Shown: positions 35,964 through 43,999 of the stretch, in pieces
How the letters are laid out: the number at the start of each line of letters is the position of its first letter
Numbering within the stretch: the first letter of the stretch is position 1
Source: Ruegeria arenilitoris
GTDB taxonomy: Bacteria; Pseudomonadota; Alphaproteobacteria; Rhodobacterales; Rhodobacteraceae
DNA: 64,000 nucleotides
Assembly (NCBI RefSeq): GCF_013030265.1
Contig: NZ_WPZQ01000003.1
Span: 124,001-188,000, forward strand
Direction: 5' to 3'
Notes under the pieces: model-generated
Database searches by the model: none
Told to the model about the DNA's origin: nothing
Seen by the model: only the letters and a program-made list of their open reading frames with translations
Position numbers and translations under genes: made by a program

Positions 35964-36517
35964 CAGTTGGCAACAGCCTTCATGAACCGATCGCGGATTA
36001 CCACCGGGTCCATAGTGATCACAGGCATCTTGGCGTTGCCGCTGTCGCACTTGACCACCAGCACCGTGGCCTCGCCGCTGGATAGGGCTTCTTCTAACGC
36101 TGGTCCGGTGTCCTTATCCTGCACCTCCACCACTTTGGCGCAACCGGCTGCGCGGGCCATCGCGGCCAGATCGGTGCGCTGGCTGGTGTAGGTTGGTTGA
36201 TCACCGGTAGAGCCATAGGAGCCATTGTCGATGATCATCAGGATGTAGTTGCCGGGTGCGTTGTTACCGATAGTGGGCAGGGTCCCGAGGTTGGTCAGGA
36301 TCGAGCCGTCACCGTCAATCACGATCACTGGTTTAGGCTGTGCGAGCGCCACCCCAAGCCCGATGGAGGAGGCCAGCCCCATGGTTCCCAACATGTAGAA
36401 ATTGCTTGGCTGGTCATCGATCGCATGCAGTTCCTGCGACGGGATGCCAATGTTACACACAACCAGTTCGTTACGAAGAATTGGCGCGATCTCTTTAAGG
36501 ATTTCGGAGCGGATCAT
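35963..36517 (-). CDS. comE: sulfopyruvate decarboxylase beta subunit (ComE-like)
   Basis: 184 residues. This is the thiamine-diphosphate-binding half: NFYMLGTMGLASSIGLG, then VIDGDGSILTNLGTLPTI, with GDGS and the following Asn as Mg-diphosphate ligands, and IMIIDN-like NYILMIIDNGSYGSTGDQPT. It pairs with the 168-residue alpha subunit encoded just upstream (4-bp overlap). Together they decarboxylate sulfopyruvate to sulfoacetaldehyde. The alternative of phosphonopyruvate decarboxylase is less likely because the surrounding genes handle sulfonates. Confidence 0.85.
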   Translation of the reverse strand: MIRSEILKEIAPILRNELVVCNIGIPSQELHAIDDQPSNFYMLGTMGLASSIGLGVALAQPKPVIVIDGDGSILTNLGTLPTIGNNAPGNYILMIIDNGSYGSTGDQPTYTSQRTDLAAMARAAGCAKVVEVQDKDTGPALEEALSSGEATVLVVKCDSGNAKMPVITMDPVVIRDRFMKAVAN

Positions 36518-37020
36518 TGGTCGCCATAGCCTCCCCAGAAATTGGCGTCAGTCAGGATGGCAACGGGTTTGTTGCACATGAAGGTGTATTTCAGAATGTT
36601 GTCCAACTCCTCGACGTCCTTCTGCCAATGAAAGTGGTAGGTCGGTATATTGAGTTGCGCCAAAAGCGCCTTGGTGTGAACCGCCATTTCGACCTGACAA
36701 GCCACTGGCTCGCGCAGTTCGCCGCGGTAGGAGATCAGCATCGGCAGCGGCATCCGGTAGTACTGGATCAATGTGGCCAGCGTGTTGATCGTTACGCCGA
36801 TGGCGGTGTTCTGCATGATGATTGCGGGCCGCTTGCCACCCATCCAGGCCCCGGCACACAGCCCCATACCTTCATCTTCCTTGTTGGACGGGATGTGAAA
36901 GATATCGTCACGCTGATCAATCTCTTCGATCACTCCCGCCAGCTGTTTGCAGGGCACCGTTGTGACGAAAGAGACGTCATTGGCCGCCAGATCGTCAGCG
37001 ATCCTTTTGTCTATGTTCAT
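36514..37020 (-). CDS. comD: sulfopyruvate decarboxylase alpha subunit (ComD-like)
   Basis: 168 residues from the ATG at 37020 (MNIDKRIADDLAANDVSFV); the longer reading runs into the stress-protein gene. It is the pyrimidine-binding half of the thiamine-diphosphate enzyme: VTTVPCKQLAGVIEEI, IPSNKEDEGMGLCAGAWMGG with the catalytic Glu, and MQNTAIGVTINTLATLIQYY. Split alpha/beta subunits are the normal form of ComDE. It lies 38 bp downstream of the universal stress gene. Confidence 0.87.
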   Translation of the reverse strand: MNIDKRIADDLAANDVSFVTTVPCKQLAGVIEEIDQRDDIFHIPSNKEDEGMGLCAGAWMGGKRPAIIMQNTAIGVTINTLATLIQYYRMPLPMLISYRGELREPVACQVEMAVHTKALLAQLNIPTYHFHWQKDVEELDNILKYTFMCNKPVAILTDANFWGGYGDQ

Positions 37021-37058
37021 AGTTGATTGCCTTTGTTGCGGATGTTCTTTGTTCAAAG

Positions 37059-37469
37059 TCATGTGGTGCGGCAAACATGTACAGCACAAGGTGCATGCCG
37101 GACCACTCGTGCGGCAGTCGAGCCCAGGAAAAAGTCGCTGAGACCTGGTTTGTGAGAACCGACGACGATGCAGTCCACACCGTTTTTTGCGGCGTATTCA
37201 ACGATGCCACGGTATGAACGCCCCTTGACGATCACTGTCGTGACATCGCTGTAGTCTGCAGTTTTTTTGGCAAGCTGCTGGTGGGCCATGTCCAAACCAT
37301 CGCGCACAGCATCCTCGTCCAAAAAGGTGCTGACGGAACCATGCGGCGCCTCATAGACATGCAACGCGGTGATCCGCCCACCCGGATTGCTCAGGGTGGC
37401 AGCAGCTTTCAGCGTGGTTCCGGAAACCCCGTGATCCAGAGCCATGGGAACCAGGATATTGTTATACAT
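37059..37469 (-). CDS. universal stress protein (UspA family)
   Basis: 136 residues. NNILVPMALDHGVSGTTLKA opens the domain, and the ATP-binding GSHKPGLSDFFLGSTAARVV closes it in a variant of G2xG9GS. Single-domain UspA proteins are often embedded in TRAP-linked catabolic operons, where they can bind the transporter. Here it sits between hpsP and comD with gaps of 30 and 38 bp. Exact role unknown. Confidence 0.88.
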   Translation of the reverse strand: MYNNILVPMALDHGVSGTTLKAAATLSNPGGRITALHVYEAPHGSVSTFLDEDAVRDGLDMAHQQLAKKTADYSDVTTVIVKGRSYRGIVEYAAKNGVDCIVVGSHKPGLSDFFLGSTAARVVRHAPCAVHVCRTT

Positions 37470-37499
37470 GGTAGCTCTCCATTTGATTGGCGCGTGGCT

Positions 37500-38480
37500 T
37501 CAGGCCCAAGGGTCAAGAATGATCTTCGGGGCCGCGACCGCGCCTTGCCGCAAATCGCGGAAGGCCGCAGCCCCGTCTGACAGCGGCCGGTGTTCGGGCC
37601 AGTCCAGCGGGCCCAAGCGACCATCAAAGATGGCATGCGCGGTGTCGCGAAAATCCTGTGCGGTGTATGTATAGGTGCCGATGAAAGTGATTTCCTGTAG
37701 CGTCATGCGGCGCACATCCAGACCACCTGAGTCTTCTCCCAAACCCACATGAACGATCACTCCGCCAGGTGCGACGGCAGTAGAGGCAGCCGCTCGCGTT
37801 GCTCTGTAGCCTACTGCGTCTACGACCAATGGAACCATGCCCTGAAATTCAGCGGCCGTCTGCTGCTTGCAGCGGTCTGCCAGAAAAGCCCTTCGGGCCG
37901 CATTGGGCTCTTGGATAGTCACATCCTCGATCCCTATCGCCCGCAATGCTAGCGCTGCGGCCAGCCCGATTGCGCCCCCGCCAATCACCAATGCGCGACG
38001 CTCCATCGCGGGATGCAGCGCCTCTAGTGCCAGCCGGGCCGCGTGCCAACTGACGGCAAGCGGTTCCGCCAGAGCGGCTTTTTCCAGCGGCACTTCATCG
38101 GGAACTGTAACAAGATTGCGCTCTGGTATCGCGACGAACTGGGCAAAAGCCCCTTCGCGCGGAGGCATTGAGATGATTTGGCGGTCGGCGCAGAGGTTTT
38201 CGCGCCCTGAGGTGCAGGCGGCGCAGACACCGCAGGTCACCAGCGGGTTGATCGTGACACGCCGCCCCGCCAGCGGTCCTTCTTCGATCACGCCGGCGGC
38301 TTCGTGGCCCAGAATCAAAGGAGCGGGCCTGCGGTTGTCATGACCCAAATAGGCATGCATGTCAGACCCACAGATGCCAGAGGCGGCAATGCGGACAAGA
38401 TGCTCCCCGGTTTGGGGCGCGGCGATTGGCACATCTCGCACACAGAGCGTCTCTACACCTTCGTAAACCAAGGCCTTCAT
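37500..38480 (-). CDS. hpsP: zinc-dependent alcohol dehydrogenase, DHPS 2-dehydrogenase candidate (HpsP-like)
   Basis: 326-residue medium-chain dehydrogenase. Catalytic zinc region GICGSDMHAYLGHDN and GHEAAG; the four structural-zinc cysteines lie in CGVCAACTSGRENLC (about residues 88-102); the NAD motif is GGGAIGLAAAL. The length and location next to the SDR and the HisD-like enzyme match the hpsO-hpsP pair that interconverts the DHPS enantiomers through the 2-keto intermediate. Overlaps the SDR gene by 4 bp. The enantiomer specificity cannot be read. Confidence 0.8.
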   Translation of the reverse strand: MKALVYEGVETLCVRDVPIAAPQTGEHLVRIAASGICGSDMHAYLGHDNRRPAPLILGHEAAGVIEEGPLAGRRVTINPLVTCGVCAACTSGRENLCADRQIISMPPREGAFAQFVAIPERNLVTVPDEVPLEKAALAEPLAVSWHAARLALEALHPAMERRALVIGGGAIGLAAALALRAIGIEDVTIQEPNAARRAFLADRCKQQTAAEFQGMVPLVVDAVGYRATRAAASTAVAPGGVIVHVGLGEDSGGLDVRRMTLQEITFIGTYTYTAQDFRDTAHAIFDGRLGPLDWPEHRPLSDGAAAFRDLRQGAVAAPKIILDPWA

Positions 38481-39238
38481 TTCGCTGTAAACCCCCCGTC
38501 AACCATCAGGATTTGGCCGGTCACATAAGCTGACGCCTCCGAACACAAGAACAAGAGCGGCCCATCGATGTCTTCCAACCGACCATTACGGCCGATGCAG
38601 GTTTGTGCGGCGTTACGGGCAGCGCGTTCCTCATCGCTAAACACGGTTTCGGTTAGTTCGGTCGGAAAGAACCCAGGCCCGATCGCATTGGCGGTGATGC
38701 CAAAGCGTGACCAGGCCTCTGCCATTGCTCGGGTCAATTGGCCTATGCCACCTTTGCTGGCACCATAAGCGATGCCGCCGGGAAAGGCGCGGGTGGTTTG
38801 GAGAGATGCGAAATTGACAATCCGACCCCAGCCGCGTTCCCGCATTGCAGGCGTCAATGCTTGACTAAGAAAGAACGGGGCCGAGAGATTCAAATCCAGA
38901 GTTTTGTTCCATTCAGCGATCGTTACATCATCAGCAGCCTGCCGTGTGTTGATGCCTGCTGCGTGAACCAAAATATCCGGCGGGCCAAAGGGCGTTGAGA
39001 TCTGATCTCTCAGCGCCTCGAGTCTGCTGTTATCCGCAACATCAGCCGCCACATGTGCAGCGGATGGTCCGATCTCGGCGCTTAGGTTGGCCAATGCCTC
39101 CTCTCTGCGCGCAATTACCACCACTTTTGCCCCGGCGGCTGCGAGGGCAACCGCCGCTCGCCGGCCCAACCCAGAGCTGGCACCAGTGATACAGGCGGTG
39201 CGGCCTGTCAGGTCGAACAGGGCGCTCGGGTTAGCCAT
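38477..39238 (-). CDS. hpsO: SDR-family DHPS 2-dehydrogenase candidate (HpsO-like)
   Basis: 253-residue classical SDR with ITGASSGLGRRAA at about residues 17-29, catalytic Ser in NFASLQT, and YGASK near residue 157. In described DHPS loci an SDR (HpsO) and a zinc dehydrogenase (HpsP) act as dehydrogenases of opposite enantiomers. It overlaps hpsP by 4 bp and hpsN by 8 bp. Assignment rests on this context more than on sequence. Confidence 0.8.
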   Translation of the reverse strand: MANPSALFDLTGRTACITGASSGLGRRAAVALAAAGAKVVVIARREEALANLSAEIGPSAAHVAADVADNSRLEALRDQISTPFGPPDILVHAAGINTRQAADDVTIAEWNKTLDLNLSAPFFLSQALTPAMRERGWGRIVNFASLQTTRAFPGGIAYGASKGGIGQLTRAMAEAWSRFGITANAIGPGFFPTELTETVFSDEERAARNAAQTCIGRNGRLEDIDGPLLFLCSEASAYVTGQILMVDGGFTAK

Positions 39239-40538
39239 TTGCGGTCAGGTCAAAGGTTTCGTCCGGGAAGTATTTGGCCAGCCGCACATCGGCAGCGCGG
39301 GCGTGGCCCTCCATCCCTTCCAGCCGGGCGATCCGCGCAGTGGCCTCGGCCACTGGTTTCGAACCGTCACGGGATGCGCGCTGCCAGGTGACTATCTTCA
39401 TGTATTTGTGGACCGAAAGCCCGCCGGTGTAGCTGGCTGCGCGCGAGGTAGGAAGCACGTGATTTGTGCCTGCAGCCTTGTCGCCATAAGACACCGTGGT
39501 CTCCTCGCCCAGAAACAGCGAGCCATAGCAAGTGAGTCGATCCAGCCACCATTCCAGATCCTCGGCTTGCACGGTCAGATGCTCAGGCGCGTATTCGTCG
39601 GAACAGGCCGCCATATCTTCTCGGTCTGCACACAGGATCACCTCGGCATAGTCGCGCCATGCGGCGGCGGCATTCTCGCGGTTCACTTCTGGCAAGTCGT
39701 CAATGTATCCCGGCACCAGCCGCATAACTTCTTCCGCCAGGGCGCGATCATCAGTTACCAGCCAGACCGGAGAGTTGTAGCCATGCTCGGCCTGGCTCAC
39801 CAGATCGGTAGCGACGATGTGAGCATCTGCGGTGCCGTCAGCCAGGATCAGGCTGTCGGTGGGGCCTGCGATCATATCGATGCCGACGCGGCCAAACAGG
39901 ATGCGCTTCGCCTCGGCGACAAACTGGTTACCGGGACCCACCAGGATGTTTGCCTTGGGCAGGCCAAAGAGGCCAAAGGTCATCGCCGCAACCCCCTGCA
40001 CACCGCCCATTGCCATGATCTTGTCGGCACCGCAGATGTGAGCGGCATAGATGATGGCAGGGGCCACGCCCACGCCGGGGCGCGGCGGTGAACAAGCGGT
40101 GATATGCTTGCAGCCTGCCACTTTGGCGGTGGTCACAGTCATGATGGCGCTGGCAATATGGCTGTAGCGCCCGCCCGGCACATAGCACCCGGCCGCATCC
40201 ACCGGGATCGCCTTTTGTCCGGTGATGAAACCGGGCGAGATTTCCATCTCCACGTCATGCACCGTGCCCTTCTGCAACTGTGCAAAGCGGCGGACATTGT
40301 CGTGGGAAAACCGAATATCGGCCTTCAGCTTTTCCGGCACCAAGGCGCAGGCTGCCTCGATCTCTTCCGGGGTCAGCAAAACGTTGCCTTCGTATTGGTC
40401 GAATTTCGCGGCGTACTCCAAAGCCTTGGCATCGCCTCCAGCCTCAATGTCGTCGAGGATGCCCTGCACGATCTTATGAGTTTCAGACGCGTCCGACTTA
40501 GGAGTCAGGGTAGCCTTTTTCAGATATTCACGGGTCAT
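39231..40538 (-). CDS. hpsN: sulfopropanediol 3-dehydrogenase (HpsN), histidinol-dehydrogenase homologue
   Basis: 435 residues from the ATG at 40538; a TTG two codons earlier sits only four bases after AGGA and is less likely. HisD-type residues are present: zinc Gln/His in VSQAEHGYNS, catalytic pair in APEHLTVQ, zinc Asp in SYGDKAAGTNHVLPT, and a C-terminal EGHARAADVRL histidine. Homologues next to TRAP genes and dehydrogenases are the DHPS 3-dehydrogenase HpsN, which oxidises (R)-DHPS twice to (R)-sulfolactate with NAD. No other his genes surround it. It also overlaps hpsO by 8 bp. Confidence 0.87.
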   Translation of the reverse strand: MTREYLKKATLTPKSDASETHKIVQGILDDIEAGGDAKALEYAAKFDQYEGNVLLTPEEIEAACALVPEKLKADIRFSHDNVRRFAQLQKGTVHDVEMEISPGFITGQKAIPVDAAGCYVPGGRYSHIASAIMTVTTAKVAGCKHITACSPPRPGVGVAPAIIYAAHICGADKIMAMGGVQGVAAMTFGLFGLPKANILVGPGNQFVAEAKRILFGRVGIDMIAGPTDSLILADGTADAHIVATDLVSQAEHGYNSPVWLVTDDRALAEEVMRLVPGYIDDLPEVNRENAAAAWRDYAEVILCADREDMAACSDEYAPEHLTVQAEDLEWWLDRLTCYGSLFLGEETTVSYGDKAAGTNHVLPTSRAASYTGGLSVHKYMKIVTWQRASRDGSKPVAEATARIARLEGMEGHARAADVRLAKYFPDETFDLTANG

Positions 40539-40550
40539 TTCCAAGGGGTC

Positions 40551-41879
40551 CTACTTGTAGATATCAGGAAGCAGCGTGGTTGAGATCGGCGGGAAATAGG
40601 CGATTAACAGCACCACGATTAGCATGGTCAGAACAAAGGGCACAGCGCGGGCAGCTATCTTGAGAATAGACTCGCCTGTTATGCCCGATACGACAAAAAG
40701 GTTGAGGCCCAGCGGCGGGGTGATGAACCCCACCCCAAGCGCGGTGATCATCATGATGCAGAACTGGATTTCATTCATGCCGATGTTATCCGCCAAAGGC
40801 TTCAGAATAGGCGCTAGGATCACGATATTGGGCGTGGTTTCCATCACGCAGCCCGCAGCGATCAGTATGCAAATCATCAGCAGGATCAACAGGGCGGGAT
40901 CATCTGTAAGACCGGTGACTGCGGTCACAAAGCCCTGAGGCACACCCATGATTGCCAGCGCCTCGGCCAACGGGGCGGAAAAGGCGATGATCGGCAGGAT
41001 CACCCCGTTCACCTTGGCGGAGCTAACCAGCATGGCCGGAAAGTCCGCCAGTTTCAGAGTGCCAAGGATGAAACCCATCACGATTGTAACAACAACTGCA
41101 GTGGCACCGGCCTCGGTTGGTGTCAGGCGTCCGGAAAAGATCCCATAGAAGATGATCCCCGGAACGATGAAGGCGTACCAGCCGGATTTCAGGGCTTTGC
41201 CAAGATTGCCCAGCCATTCGCCAAACCCCATGTTGCCGCCGGTCTCATAGGTATAAAGCCGGTTCATGATGATGTTGGTGATCAATATCGACACCAGGAT
41301 CGCAAGGCCCGGGATCAGAGCGGCCAGAAACAAGGTTGAGGCAGAGATACCCAAAACCAAGCCAATGATAATGTAGGCAATGGAGGGCGGGATCAGAATG
41401 CCGGTACAAGCGCCCGCCGCCACCAAGGCGCAAGCGTAAGGGCGCGGATAGCCGCTTTCGACCAGGCGGTTAATGGTCATTCGTCCCACGGCTGCGGCGC
41501 CGGCTGCGTCAGATCCCGAGATCGCCGCAAACATACCGCAAACCAGAACCGTGGCTGATCCGAAACCACCTCGGGTCCAGCAGGTCAACGCCTCGGCCAC
41601 ATCCAGAAATTTTTTACTGAGGCCGGTTCGGACCAGAACGTCTCCGGTCAGAATGAAAAGCGGCACCGCGGTCAGCGCAAAGGCATCGATGCCAGTGAAC
41701 AGGCTTTCGCCGATAGCGCTCAGCGGCAAGTCTCCGGACATGACCAACATGGTGATGGCCGCGGCTCCAATCGCGGCCCAGACCGGCACCGCGAGCGCGA
41801 TCAGAGCAACGAACATGATCACCGGAACGTAGAAATCCCAGCCGAGCTCGACTGTTTGATTAAGTGAATTCCACAGCAT
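40551..41879 (-). CDS. TRAP transporter large permease, DHPS uptake candidate
   Basis: 442 residues with about twelve to thirteen membrane segments. It has the DctM features TAVPLFILTGDVLVRTGLSK and GSDAAGAAAVGRMTINRLVE, and ends LIAYFPPISTTLLPDIYK. It precedes hpsN by 12 bp and follows the small permease by 12 bp. With its two partners it is the probable importer for DHPS (the hpsKLM role in described loci). Confidence 0.9.
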   Translation of the reverse strand: MLWNSLNQTVELGWDFYVPVIMFVALIALAVPVWAAIGAAAITMLVMSGDLPLSAIGESLFTGIDAFALTAVPLFILTGDVLVRTGLSKKFLDVAEALTCWTRGGFGSATVLVCGMFAAISGSDAAGAAAVGRMTINRLVESGYPRPYACALVAAGACTGILIPPSIAYIIIGLVLGISASTLFLAALIPGLAILVSILITNIIMNRLYTYETGGNMGFGEWLGNLGKALKSGWYAFIVPGIIFYGIFSGRLTPTEAGATAVVVTIVMGFILGTLKLADFPAMLVSSAKVNGVILPIIAFSAPLAEALAIMGVPQGFVTAVTGLTDDPALLILLMICILIAAGCVMETTPNIVILAPILKPLADNIGMNEIQFCIMMITALGVGFITPPLGLNLFVVSGITGESILKIAARAVPFVLTMLIVVLLIAYFPPISTTLLPDIYK

Positions 41880-41891
41880 CGCTCAGGCCTC

Positions 41892-42410
41892 TCAATCAAA
41901 CAGCTTGTCGCCCTCGAAGACGGGTGTACCGTCACGAAGGCTGCGCAGATCGCGCCGGAAAGACTGGAGCAATCGCCAGATCATCAAGGTGAATCCCAAC
42001 GGCACCGCAGCAAGGAACCAGACCATCGAAATCCGCAGGCCATGGCTGACGGAGCCGAACTTGGCTGAGACATGCACCGTTTCGAAGGACCAATAAAGCG
42101 CCACCAGCGCGACTACGAACATCACCAGATCACCAAAGATGTAGATCAGCGCCTTGGTCCGCGGGCCGAGGTAATGCAGGATCACGTCGATACGGATATG
42201 AGCGCGCTCTTTGACCGCCGCCGCAGCGCCGATCCAAGCCAGATAAATGAAGGAATAGCGGACGATTTCCTCGCCCCAGATCGAGGAATAGGCAAACAGC
42301 TCGCGCCGTATCACTTCAATCGCCATCGTGACGACCAGCATTGTGTAGAACACCAGAAGCAGCCAACGTTCTGCGTTCTGGTCAATGGTTCGCAGGATGT
42401 TCATTGCCAT
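41892..42410 (-). CDS. TRAP transporter small permease, DHPS uptake candidate
   Basis: 172 residues, four membrane helices. The stretch SSIWGEEIVRYSFIYLAWIG is the common DctQ signature, and RAHIRIDVIL follows it. It lies between the receptor and large-permease genes, the usual P-Q-M order. Confidence 0.88.
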   Translation of the reverse strand: MAMNILRTIDQNAERWLLLVFYTMLVVTMAIEVIRRELFAYSSIWGEEIVRYSFIYLAWIGAAAAVKERAHIRIDVILHYLGPRTKALIYIFGDLVMFVVALVALYWSFETVHVSAKFGSVSHGLRISMVWFLAAVPLGFTLMIWRLLQSFRRDLRSLRDGTPVFEGDKLFD

Positions 42411-42514
42411 TCCCGGTGTTCAGGCACACCCTTGCGTCCAGCCTGGCGAGCTGCAGCGAAGGCGGCTGTTGAAGAATAGGGCGGGCGCTTTCCAGCGCCC
42501 TGGCCCGGTAATGC

Positions 42515-43660
42515 TCAGGCGTCGTGCACGTAGTATTTTCCTTGCGTGCCAGCGGCCTCCTCGAGCTTGGCGAAGTTGTCCATGGAGCCTGCAAGTTCAG
42601 TCTTGAAGGAATCCCATTCGCTAAGCTGATACCCGCCAGCCTCTTTCCACTCGCCCAGTTGGTCATCGCTAAGGGCATGGAATTCGACACCGGCCTTGGC
42701 CAATTCCGCCATTGCATAGGCACGGGCCGAAGGCACTTTGGCCAAGTTCTGATGCGCCGTCAGCTCGGACCCCCACATCACACCTTCCTGAACATCGGCA
42801 GGCAGCGAATTGAACCACTCGAGGTTACAGGAATAGACTTGGCTGTCCGGCACTGCCTGAGTGAATGTCACATGGCTCAGGATGTCTTTGAAGCCAAAGA
42901 CATAGAGTGCCCCGACAGATGGATCGAGCGCATCCGCAACGCCCTGTTTGATTGCCGAAGGTGTCTCACCCCAGGCCACAGGTGTCGGGTTGGCGCCGAC
43001 CATGCGGTAATACTGCTGCAGCATTTTCGATCCCGGTACTCGGAACTTCACTCCGGCCATGTCACCGGGTGACATCACGGCATTGCCACCTTTGCGCACT
43101 GCGACAACGCGGGGATCGATGTTCACATAGAACAGAGCTTTGAACCCGTTGGCTTCAACGTTGGGGTGTACCTCGGACTTCCAGAAGTCTGAATTCACCA
43201 GGTTGGTGAACCGCTGGTTGGAGCCGCAAAGATAGGGCATGTTGATCAGGTCAACGGTGGAGGCAAAGGGTGCAAAATTCGACAGGGAGTGCTGCGCCGC
43301 CTGAATGGTGCCGCCCTGAACCTTTTGCACCAATGCACCACCGGCACCCAGCTGGCCTCCCGGCGCCAGTTTGACATAGATTTTCCCGTTGGTGGCGTTC
43401 TGGATGTTTTCCTTCAGATCCAACTGCATAATCGGATAACTGCGCGACGCCCCTAATACATAGGCAGTGGCAACGGTCATGACATGATCTGCTGCACTCT
43501 CGCGCTCTTTCTCTTCCTTGGCGGTTTGAGCAGCGGCTTCTGAGGACCACAGCACACCGCCAGCACCGGCCACCACAGCCGCAGTGAATGAACCGGTTGA
43601 GGCCAGTTTCAGAAAATTCCGGCGCTCAGCAGATTTGAGGCCATCCTTGGCATTCGTCAT
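42515..43660 (-). CDS. TRAP transporter solute-binding protein, DHPS uptake candidate
   Basis: 381 residues. The N-terminus has a twin-arginine signal (ERRNFLKLASTGSFTAAVVA), so this receptor is probably exported through Tat, unlike the Sec-exported receptor of the aromatic operon. KFRVPGSKMLQQYYRMVGAN contains the conserved ligand-binding Arg region, and WGETPSAIKQGVADALDPSV is a family stretch. First large gene of the sulfonate operon. Confidence 0.88.
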   Translation of the reverse strand: MTNAKDGLKSAERRNFLKLASTGSFTAAVVAGAGGVLWSSEAAAQTAKEEKERESAADHVMTVATAYVLGASRSYPIMQLDLKENIQNATNGKIYVKLAPGGQLGAGGALVQKVQGGTIQAAQHSLSNFAPFASTVDLINMPYLCGSNQRFTNLVNSDFWKSEVHPNVEANGFKALFYVNIDPRVVAVRKGGNAVMSPGDMAGVKFRVPGSKMLQQYYRMVGANPTPVAWGETPSAIKQGVADALDPSVGALYVFGFKDILSHVTFTQAVPDSQVYSCNLEWFNSLPADVQEGVMWGSELTAHQNLAKVPSARAYAMAELAKAGVEFHALSDDQLGEWKEAGGYQLSEWDSFKTELAGSMDNFAKLEEAAGTQGKYYVHDA

Positions 43661-43682
43661 TGTCTTCCTCCCTATTGATCCG

Positions 43683-43868
43683 TCAGCTGCCGTTTTTGTT
43701 CTTTTGGTCAGCTTCGCGTTTGAGAATGGCCGCTACGAACAGGATCGAGGCGGCAAACAGAACCAGCATTTCTCCGACATCTCCTAAGAAAGCACCGCCG
43801 CCAAAGGCGCCCAACGCGACATTGGCAAAAAACACCGCAAAGACGGCAGCAGCAGCCCAAAGGAACAT
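43683..43868 (-). CDS. small two-helix membrane protein at head of sulfonate operon
   Basis: 61 residues from the ATG at 43868, which has GGAG seven bases upstream; an ATG seven codons earlier has no good site. Two hydrophobic helices (MFLWAAAAVFAVFFANVALG and GEMLVLFAASILFVAAIL) are followed by a charged tail KREADQKNKNGS. Small proteins like this often precede TRAP receptor genes in Rhodobacteraceae; no function is known. It lies 22 bp before the receptor gene. Confidence 0.72.
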   Translation of the reverse strand: MFLWAAAAVFAVFFANVALGAFGGGAFLGDVGEMLVLFAASILFVAAILKREADQKNKNGS

Positions 43869-43901
43869 CTTAGAACTCCGGAATCGCATCTCGAATCTAT
43901 T

Positions 43902-43915
43902 TGTAAGCGCTTACA
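43902..43915. promoter_or_regulatory. LacI-type operator 1
   Basis: TGTAAGCGCTTACA is a perfect 14-bp palindrome with the central AAGCGCTT core bound by LacI/GalR-family proteins. It lies 34 bp upstream of the small membrane-protein start and 84 bp upstream of the divergent lacI-type gene, so it can control both. Confidence 0.88.
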
Positions 43916-43922
43916 TTGATAA

Positions 43923-43936
43923 TGCAAGCGCTTACA
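43923..43936. promoter_or_regulatory. LacI-type operator 2
   Basis: TGCAAGCGCTTACA differs from operator 1 at one base. The two centres are 21 bp apart, two turns of the helix, so two repressor dimers could sit on the same face and cooperate. Confidence 0.85.
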
Positions 43937-43999
43937 TTCGTGGATGGCAGGCGCAGGTTTTTATGTTATGACAAGGCTCAAAGTCACAGCGGGCAACAC

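Noticed and set aside
39087-40091. 334-codon plus-strand open frame opposite hpsN
   Set aside because: Shadow of hpsN and the SDR gene; no domain or ribosome site.
39231-40538. Histidinol dehydrogenase of histidine synthesis
   Set aside because: The fold and residues match HisD, but no other his genes are present and the neighbours are a TRAP importer, dehydrogenases and comDE, which fit HpsN.
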